Below are positions 56,831-64,000 of a stretch of 64,000 bases of DNA, one piece after another. Position numbers and translations under genes: made by a program. Location of the stretch: the NCBI GenBank assembly GCA_963662175.1, contig OY759215.1:27007534-27071533 (forward strand), given 5' to 3'. How positions within the stretch are numbered: position 1 is the first letter of the stretch; each line of letters begins with the position of its first letter. A model generated the notes under the pieces. It searched no databases. It had not been told where the DNA came from and saw only the letters and a list, made by a program, of their open reading frames with translations. The stretch comes from Aradus depressus (lineage: Eukaryota; Arthropoda; Insecta; Hemiptera; Aradidae).

Positions 56831-58264
56831 TAGGAGCCAAAGTAAGCCCTTATTGGTTTGCATGTAGTAGTTTAGTAGACTTTTCAAAGTTAGAGTTTGT
56901 TGTTTTTCTTAAATGGGGGACATTTACTTGTAAAAAAAAATTTAGGTAGATAGATACTCCTGAGTTAATCAGAGAAAAAATGTTATTCTTCCCATATTCA
57001 GAACATGACGTAAATAATGTAAAACAGATTTTGTTATAATTATGAATTATGCATGACGTGAGTACACCACACCTTGAATCGATGAGAACATTTTAAAAGG
57101 GGGCAAAATAATGTCATTAACTTTAAGATCTCTGTTTTCGATTTTGGCGGATCTTTGTTACATTGTGCTTCCCTCTTGCTCGACTTTTTTTCATGCAAAA
57201 AGTGGTTTATCAGGTCTTGTCTTCAAGATCTAGAAGCTGAGTTGTAGAGACAAGCCGCGGAAAAACGTAGAACGTTAGAATAATATATCTTTTTCAATAG
57301 TTGGAGATATTATTCTACATTTTGTAATATTAGATGTCAATGTTATTCATTTTTATCAATATCTTTTTGGTGGATTTTCTTATCAAAGAAGTGGATTTTT
57401 TTTATTTTATCCTATTCTAGAACAGTCAATATAAATCTATTTTTCTAATTTGAACTATACTTTCTCGTGTTCACATATATATCTAGAAAATACAAGAATA
57501 CAATTCTATTTATACTAACATCAAATAATAAATTGTAACATATTTGCCACTATTGAGAGTATAAAGCGTCCTCTGTTTTCACGACCTGCGTCTTTCCTGA
57601 TTTGTTTATGTGTGGAAAAGCCGCATCCGACATTAGACTCACAAATGTTATTAAGCCCGAATACATGTTTTCGATCTGTGTTCGGATAAAAAATAGTTTT
57701 TTTATTTTGCTGCAAAACGCGTAGTGGCTTAGATAGCTGCTTTGTGGTTAGAAACTGGTTATTGTTTCTTTAATATTTTTAACTAGAAATCAACTGAATA
57801 AACTAAGAAAAAACTGACGTTTCAGTAAAGTTAAATTTTGGAGCTAGGAAACGATAAAATTTCGTCTTTTCTAAAGCTCAGAACAATCCGTGAATCATGA
57901 TCGGTCAGACTTAAATAATTCAATTATTAAACTCGATTTATCTAGAAGGTCTTGAATCTGAAACAATCTTTTACCTAAATAACAACACTAACATAACATT
58001 AAAATTATAATCTCAAAACTGTGTACTTTTATTGATATATTTATTATTGTCATCTTTGATTTATTTCATATGCACATACATATTTTTATTTCAATCAGCA
58101 CTGATACTATTTCAATTTTGTTTTATTATTAAGATTTCAATTTGAGACGACATTTTATTTTTAATGTTTTTTATGTTTTTACGACTTTATAGGAGAAAAA
58201 ACAGGGAAAAACCCTGTAAAGGGGATAATTCGGAAGGTAAACTTGTTGAACTTCCATTTTGTCG
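56831..58264. other. Intron 3, unassigned
   Basis: A minus ORF of 64 codons (57,521-57,715; RKDAGRENRGRFILS) is unrecognised. An inverted pair agaataatat/atattattct lies at 57,277-57,315. Confidence 0.4.
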
Positions 58265-58375
58265 TGACTGAAGATGGTAGCAATACTGAAAGTACTCCCA
58301 TATATAAAATGTAAAATAGACAATATTTTTAAAAACATTTGTTTTGCTTTGTTTTTTATTTTTAAAAAACTGCTT
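58265..58375 (+). repeat. Dispersed repeat with hammerhead-like core (copy 2)
   Basis: Matches 6,092-6,190. Core CTGAAGA (58,268-58,274), T, GGTA-GCAA-TACT, GAAAGTACTC. Stem III would be the self-complementary AGTACT; no stem I seen. Confidence 0.5.
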
Positions 58376-58629
58376 TTAAACACAAATGAGTTACTTACAA
58401 TACGTTATTTTGAATGAAAGCAATTAAAAATATTTGAGTAAACTCAATAACTAAATCTATTTTACATAAATGAACATCAAACAACGATACTATGAATATA
58501 TGATATAATCTAATGATAAAAATAAAATTAATGATTCATTTCGTAACAATATTATTTTTATTTTCTTTATTCAAATAGAACAAGAAGTGCATTAGCAATT
58601 TGGTTCATATTGGTTTTCTGTGATTTTAG

Positions 58630-58786
58630 CAGCACAAAGTTTCACAACGAGTCGCACAATGGGAAAAGAGACTTGTGGAAGAACGAACTACAGAACACTA
58701 CAAAAGAATACAAAGGAAAAAACAGGAAGCCGTCAAGGAAGCTGAAGAATATGAGAATAAACATGAGGAGCTCTGGAGAGAACAGC
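58630..58786 (+). CDS. SH2D4-like, coding exon 4 (residues 184-235), NAGNAG acceptor
   Basis: The acceptor is a tandem tagcag, so the exon may start at 58,630 (adding one Gln) or at 58,633; both keep the frame. The product starts QHKVSQRVAQWEKRLVEERT and continues as a strongly charged Lys/Glu/Arg helix with Trp residues, like the middle of SH2D4 proteins. The donor gtacgt at 58,787 leaves phase 1. A read-through frame starting at 58,610 is shifted and is not the coding frame. Confidence 0.87.
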
Positions 58787-58899
58787 GTACGTTATATATC
58801 TCATTATTTGGTTTATATCGATAGTGTATGTATGGGGTGTGGAACCGAAATTATATGAGAACTGTATTTCAAAACCTCTTAAACAAAATAATAATAAAA

Positions 58900-59575
58900 A
58901 ACGTCGTCGGTGAATCACCGGCTATGTACTTCCCCAGAACGAATTAATCAATTAACTTTTCGCTCCCTCCCCGAAACGAGTCGACCGCTAGCGCTAATAT
59001 TCAATAGTTGACTTACATAGAATCTCCTAAGTCCTCATACTAAATGTTGTGTCGATAAATTCGTTACATTGGCAGTTATTATGGTTTTTGAATTGAGCCC
59101 GCTTCCCAAAACCCCCTCTTCCCTTCAGTCGATATCGCTGAAATTTGACAGGTTATGTCCTCACTGCGTTTTGACTTTAAATATCAAATTTCATGTCTGC
59201 ACATTCATTACATGGGCAGTTATTGGGGTTTTTGAGTTGAGTCCTCCCTCTGATCTACCCCTTCTCTTCTGCCGATTCCGCTGAAAATTAATAAGTGTTG
59301 TCTTTATGGGGTTTTGATTTCACATTTGAAACTTTGTGTTGATACATTCATTACAACGGCAGTTATTAGAGTTTTTGATTTAACCCTCTCCCCTTTGAGG
59401 TAGATTTGACTGAAAATTAATAGGTGTCTTCCTTAGAGGGTTATGGATGCACGGTACATTCATTCTATCTCTTGTTATCATGTTCATAGGCTCACACACA
59501 CAAACCAATTTTTTTTTTTTTATATTTGGATTCTGGAAGTAGGGAAACATGAAATTCAAATTTAAATTTTCAATC
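58900..59575 (-). repeat. Family A, near-complete, in intron 4
   Basis: Right end gtcggtgaatcaccggctat, all modules, and a left end lacking its terminal hairpin. Confidence 0.8.
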
Positions 59576-59870
59576 TGAACAATAATGGAAGTTGCTTTCA
59601 CTGTAGAAGAAGCCCTGGTCCAGTTGAGGTCACTTACTCATAAGGTTTGTTCTTTCCTTTTTTCTATAATCCGATGTAAAACGCAGATATATTACTTCAT
59701 GAATACATAAATATGGAATTGTATGTTCATATATTCAATGATTACTTCATCTGTTTTGGGATTCTTCATTAAAAATTCCAGCAGTGAAATAATCTGCTAC
59801 TTTATTCATTGTTGCTTAAAAGTAATCTCGTCAATGTTAACAATAAACAAAGATTTTTCTCTATGTGTAG

Positions 59871-59976
59871 AACGAAAAGCGAAAGAGGCGGAACAACAGA
59901 TGAGGGAAATTGCGAGGAGGGCCCGGGAAGAACATCGAAGATCTATCACTGAGGCGCCACTGCAAGGAAACCAGAG
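59871..59976 (+). CDS. SH2D4-like, coding exon 5 (residues 236-270)
   Basis: The acceptor is ctatgtgtag (59,861-59,870) and the donor is gtaaga at 59,977. Two bases complete the split Gln codon from exon 4. The product (RKAKEAEQQMREIARRAREE and onward) is a highly basic and acidic helix that aligns in character with the segment before the proline-rich linker of SH2D4 proteins. The exon ends in phase 2. Direct joining of exons 4 and 5 keeps the frame, so no further exon is needed between them. Confidence 0.88.
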
Positions 59977-60955
59977 GTAAGACTGTGGTCAATGTATCTT
60001 CGTCAGTTATGTAAGGTTAACCTGCCACAGTCGAGCAGGTTCCTTTTTTGGCTTTTCTGGGATGTTTTCGTTCCATAATTTCGGAAAATCTTCCAAAGAT
60101 GTCTACTTTTTGTTTTCGGGTCGATTTTACTGTCCTTTTTCATGTCATCGGGAAATGAAAGTGAACATCTCTGAAAGATTTGTCGAAAATATGGAACAAC
60201 CATCCAATCATTCTAATATATGTTATTTTGATACTTTTGAACAATCAATTCGTTTTGACAGTAAGTGACCTGTTTCCCCTACAGCCAATACAATTTCAGT
60301 AGTTGTAAAACCCCAAAAAATGTTGCGCTAAATTCGTTGAGCAGAAGTCATCTAAAAATGATTTAATTTTCAACATAGAATCATAATAGATTGATAATGC
60401 GAGATAATGATGTACAGGCAATAGTTGGTCACCTTTGGTGGCCCTAAGAAGGAACAAGTGTCACAAGGTGGGGAGGACTTGCCTTCTATTTACAGGCTCC
60501 CTGGGAGAAATGGTGAGTCAAACACCGTTCAGGTACGGTCGTAACATCGCCTCTTCAGTTTTATCTTGTCTAGATAATGTGTTTATTGATTTTTGTGTGT
60601 TGAATTGTTAAAAATGAGTGATAGTTTCAAGAATGTGAAATCGGGCTCCGGTATTCGAAAGAATAAAATGTTGACCATCCCGTTGGTGGTTTTAGTGAAG
60701 CAATATAGGTTCTGCAAGTTCGCATAGGAATCGTTAAACAAGGAAAAAAAAAAAAAAAAACAAGGAACAAGCCCGGGCATGATACTTGCCGAAGGAGCTC
60801 CATCCTCCACTCTTGTCGGGTTATGCTCCTCAGACTCCGAACGAATCATTCTGGGAGAGCTACTGAGTTAAATATCTACAAACACATTTCGTCTGGGATT
60901 TACGTGATAGTTTAAAAACTTGCGTGGATTGACAGAATGCACATTCTGATTGCAG
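59977..60955. other. Intron 5, unassigned
   Basis: A poly-A run at 60,745-60,762 and short ORFs (60,062-60,268; 60,583-60,849) without domains. Confidence 0.4.
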
Positions 60956-61104
60956 TTTACTTGGACTGGGTAAAGAGAGAATGGTTTCGAAGCCTGCCAA
61001 ACCTCCGAACAAGGACGCCATTGTGGAGTGGTTCCAGTCGAGTCAAGCTGTGAGGAAGGCAGGCCTGGACCCCACCACCAACAGTCCAGCTCCTTGGTTC
61101 CATG
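60956..61104 (+). CDS. SH2D4-like, coding exon 6 (residues 271-320), start of SH2 domain
   Basis: The acceptor is tgattgcag (ends 60,955) and the donor is gtagat at 61,105. The product has a basic/proline linker (KPAKPPNK), then DAIVEWFQSS and, after a short spacer, APWFH. The W-F-H-G motif at residues 318-321 is split by the intron and is the canonical beginning of an SH2 domain; the 'I-x-x-W-F' segment upstream is also typical of SH2D4. The exon ends in phase 1. Confidence 0.92.
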
Positions 61105-61806
61105 GTAGATATCTTATCTCTTTTAGCCTCGAATATTATATGCAGTTGACTTAATTAATTAGTACACTTATGACGACCCATTCTATGTCTGGTTAGGCCA
61201 GTGTTGCTAAGTCAAGGTTTTTCTCCTTATATTTACGGGAGTTTTCTTTCAAAAGGGGTAAATTTAGGGGGAATAATTTTTTAGGTTTTTTTTTCAGGGT
61301 GGAAAACTGTTTCTAGGGTTTTTTTAGGGTAATTCTCCTTTTTGTTCAGAATAAAAAATTAAGCTTTTGTGACCATCGATGTATTATTTAGAACTTGTTC
61401 TTTGTTCCGTCGAGGTGTCGCTGAAATCGGAATTCGGATCGATATGAGTTCATCGATATTCACACCATCAACAGATTCGTCGCCTCCTGAGTTCTATTTT
61501 TGTTTACAATTTTCTTGAATCTTTTGGCGCTTTTGGAAATATTTAATTTTATATTTTATTTCAAAAACTTTACAACATAAAAAACATCTTTATTTATTTT
61601 GTTCATTTGCTATTACATTTATTAATTTTTTTTATAATATTTTTCTTATTCATTTCTCTTTTTATTATTAAGACTTTTATATATTATTATATTCTATTTT
61701 TTTAACGATGCATTTAAGTTTCTACTATTAAATAATTCATTCTGCTTATGTATTCTAGTTTGCAACTTCTAAGTTGAGGAACGCGGACATATTGTGGAAT
61801 TTGTAA
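61105..61806. other. Intron 6, first part, unassigned
   Basis: AT-rich; no exon in the required phase. Confidence 0.45.
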
Positions 61807-61926
61807 TAAATAAATAAAACAAAATTATTTTTTGAAATATTGTCTATTCCACTAAAGCGAAATATTGTCTATTCCACTTTAGTGGAATAGACAATATTTC
61901 AATAAATAAGTTTTATTTATTTATTT
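61807..61926. repeat. Palindrome in intron 6 with a duplicated arm
   Basis: gaaatattgtctattccact (61,859-61,878) and its exact inverse (61,881-61,900) are separated by two bases. A third copy lies at 61,834-61,853. Flanks aataaataaaac/gttttatttatt extend the symmetry. Confidence 0.9.
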
Positions 61927-62024
61927 ATTCTAGTTTGTATGTCATGTATGCTTGCGATCAATGTATATTGGCCTAACTCCAATAGTATGGGAGTAATTCT
62001 ACAAACTGTAACAATAAATGAAAT

Positions 62025-62280
62025 GTCGTCGGTGAATCATCGGCTTTGTACTTCCCCAGCACGAATTAATCAATTATGTTTTGCTCTCCCTCCAAAGTCA
62101 ATCGACCGTTTGGGCTAAAACTGAATATTATCCTCATGCTAGATTTTGTGTCGATACATTTATTACATCGGCAGTTATTGTGATTTTTGAGTCACCTCTC
62201 TGATCCCCCTCCCCTTCAGCTGATTCCGTTGAAAATTAATAGGTGTCATCCTTATAAGGTTTTGAATTTACATAGGAATA
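62025..62280 (-). repeat. Family A right end and module, just before exon 7
   Basis: gtcggtgaatcatcggcttt to tcatccttataaggttttga. It ends 30 bp upstream of the exon 7 acceptor. Confidence 0.75.
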
Positions 62281-62310
62281 TTGTTAATGAGTGGTATTGT
62301 TTTGTGTCAG

Positions 62311-62508
62311 GGCTGATCACGAGACAAGAGGCGGAGAGCCTGCTGGCTAACAAGGCCGCTGGAAGCTTCCTTGTGAGGGTCTCAGAACGGATCTGGGGCT
62401 ACGCCATCAGCTACAAGGACGCCGACCGATGTAAGCACTACCTCATCGACGCCAGCAATGGAACCTACCAGTTCCTCGGAAGCAACCAGAAGTCACACAC
62501 TACTTTGG
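62311..62508 (+). CDS. SH2D4-like, coding exon 7 (residues 321-386), core of SH2 domain
   Basis: The acceptor is tttgtgtcag (62,301-62,310) and the donor gtaaat follows 62,508. The exon encodes alpha-A and strands beta-B to beta-E. GSFLVRVSE contains the phosphotyrosine-binding Arg (R343, beta-B5), and CKHYLID carries His363 at the beta-D4 position. Both key residues are intact, so the domain should bind phosphotyrosine. About 69 SH2 residues are present. The remaining 25-30, with helix alpha-B and the C-terminal tail, must be encoded downstream. I found no continuation between 62,509 and 64,000. Exon ends in phase 1. Confidence 0.93.
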
Positions 62509-62509
62509 G

Positions 62510-63005
62510 TAAATTTATTGTAACCGTGCGAAAATCCGAGAATCATTTGACCATTTTCGTGATGATGTCTGTTCATGTGTGTCTGTATGTGATAGAAAGT
62601 TGTGAGCGCTCTAACTGAGACATGATTGTAGCTATGAACGTGAAATTTGAGATGAAAAATCACTGCTAACTTAGATTGATTAGATTTTGGCCGAAATCGG
62701 ACGAAAATTGAGACCACATTTCTTCAGGGCCTAAGTACATTTTACAAGATACCACTTATATTTACGATTTATGACCTAATCAAGACAATTTCAAGAGAGA
62801 TACATGCCGAAAAACATTCCTGAAATGTCGTTTTGAAGCACATATTTTTAGACGTTTCTTTGATTTACCCGAAAACTGTCAGTCCTATCGCAAAATTATT
62901 TCTTACCAAAAATGTTCCTTATCGAATTTGCAATCGCCAATGTAAACTCAAATTTGAGATAGGGCCAATACGACAAAAGTTATAGCGCTTCAAGGAATGT
63001 AAAAT
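62510..63005 (+). repeat. Family B, longest copy, in intron 7
   Basis: Begins at the donor of exon 7 and contains the lines shared with 7,855, 10,660 and 11,465. Confidence 0.65.
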
Positions 63006-63032
63006 AAAATAAATTTCCGTGGGATATTTCAA

Positions 63033-63335
63033 GGTTAGGTTTTATGACTCATGCCCGGGTTTTTAACTACGAGGTCATATCGCCTACTGCCAGAGCGCTC
63101 TTTCATCACTCTGGTGGACATGAGCCCGACTCTACCTAGAGCAGGGGTCTTTAACGAGTACCTGACATCGTACAGGCTCGGGACCATCGCTTAACGTCCC
63201 ATCCGAAGGACGGCGTGCTTAAGTTTACTTTACCTCCCAGATAAAATAAACTAAGGGCCTCGGTCGGGTTACGAACCCACGTTCTTGAGCTCAGAAGTCA
63301 AGCATGCATACCACTGAGCTACCGGCGCCCTCATG
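63033..63335 (-). mobile_element. SINE-A, full-length minus copy
   Basis: Tail ggttaggttttatgactcat; head ends in the complement of box A (ccactgagctaccggcgccc). Exact 14-bp duplication gtgggatatttcaa (63,019-63,032 and 63,336-63,349). Among the youngest-looking copies. Confidence 0.95.
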
Positions 63336-63436
63336 TGGGATATTTCAAAGTAATGTTTAAATTATATCGCGTAGTAACGAATTATTATTTTGTAGTCTTT
63401 ATGGAAAATTAAGAAAAAAATTAAATATATGGGGTA

Positions 63437-63686
63437 TGGTCATTGCAGGACTTTTTTATAGCAACCACGCTCACAGATCTCTCTCTCTCTCTCTCTCTCT
63501 CTACCTCCCGCTTCACAAAATTAATTCATACTGGCATTACTCAGAATCACTCTCAGAATTCTCAGAGCGCCAACTCATTACTTTTATATACCCAATAAGG
63601 CCAGTATGAAATGATTTTGAGAAGGGAGAGGAGAAGAAAGAGTGATCTGTAAGCGTGGTTGGTATAAGAAAGTCCTGTAATGGCCA
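63437..63686. mobile_element. Foldback element with a CT microsatellite, 250 bp
   Basis: tggtcattgcaggacttttt at the left mirrors tcctgtaatggcca at the right, and accacgctcacagatct mirrors tgatctgtaagcgtggt. A (CT)n tract lies at 63,479-63,502. A relative of one arm is at 20,706-20,890. Confidence 0.8.
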
Positions 63687-64000
63687 CAAAACATATATTT
63701 TTTATTCATGTTCTAGTAGTTCTTTTCATACATCACTGGAACAATTTAACAATAATTGTTTAGAATTACATAATATTGCTGTAAACTATGTTACTATATA
63801 TGCCGTAAACATGCTCATCAAAATATCAAACATTATAAGTATCCAATAAATCAATAATTTCTATGAATAAGTTACCAGAAACGATCATCAATAATTAATC
63901 ATAGTTGTTGTGAAATGTAAGTAGGATGCAGGACTTTCAGGATTAAATTACTAGTATGTCGATTTGATGTTAAATAATCTATATTGATTCCATTATTTTC
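63687..64000. other. Right edge, AT-rich, no gene seen
   Basis: Presumably intron of the SH2D4 gene; the next coding exon is not here. Confidence 0.45.

Noticed and set aside
59607..59644. Extra 38-nt exon between SH2D4 exons 4 and 5
   Set aside because: It has AG/GT borders and fits exon 4's phase, but it would put exon 5 in a frame with an early stop.

Overview
The window is AT-rich eukaryotic DNA, most likely from an insect. The signs are short host exons separated by introns, a very high load of degraded transposable elements, tRNA-derived SINEs, and SINE tails built of a CCTAA-type pentamer. A planthopper-like hemipteran is my guess, but that rests on recollection of repeat style and not on anything decisive here.

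Only one convincing host gene is present, on the + strand from 50,847 to beyond the right edge. It is the SH2D4A/SH2D4B family adaptor gene. Seven coding exons join in frame to give 386 residues: a conserved N-terminal block, a charged helical middle, and most of a C-terminal SH2 domain. The last part of the SH2 domain lies outside the window. The introns are full of transposon debris, including a TTAA-flanked element, a TA-flanked element, a Helitron-like copy, SINEs and foldbacks.

The left 50 kb holds no recognisable host exon. Its main contents are these. (1) Family A is an ~0.9 kb repeat of unknown class with several internal modules and hairpin ends; the best copy is 43,072-43,970, and more than 25 fragments are scattered on both strands. 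(2) SINE-A is a ~300-340 bp tRNA-derived SINE with A and B boxes, 12-15 bp target duplications and a CCTAA-like tail. (3) SINE-B is a second tRNA-derived SINE with a poly-A tail. (4) There are remnants of at least four LINE lineages, a Ty3/gypsy integrase end, a solo LTR, hAT-type elements with part of a BED finger, and two Helitron/Helentron-like copies with a 50-codon basic ORF. (5) A perfect-looking 15 x 62 bp tandem array lies at 31,265-32,194, and a 4.4 x 83 bp array beside a 94-bp-arm hairpin lies at 41.3-42.3 kb.

The most intriguing unexplained signal is a recurring small structure with a hammerhead-ribozyme-like core (CTGANGA, short helix, GAAA, tiny often self-complementary stem III). 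It occurs in several unrelated repeats at about 6.1, 19.4, 22.7, 27.7, 54.3 and 58.3 kb. Nesting gives relative ages: family A is old, and SINE-A, SINE-B and the solo LTR inserted into it later.
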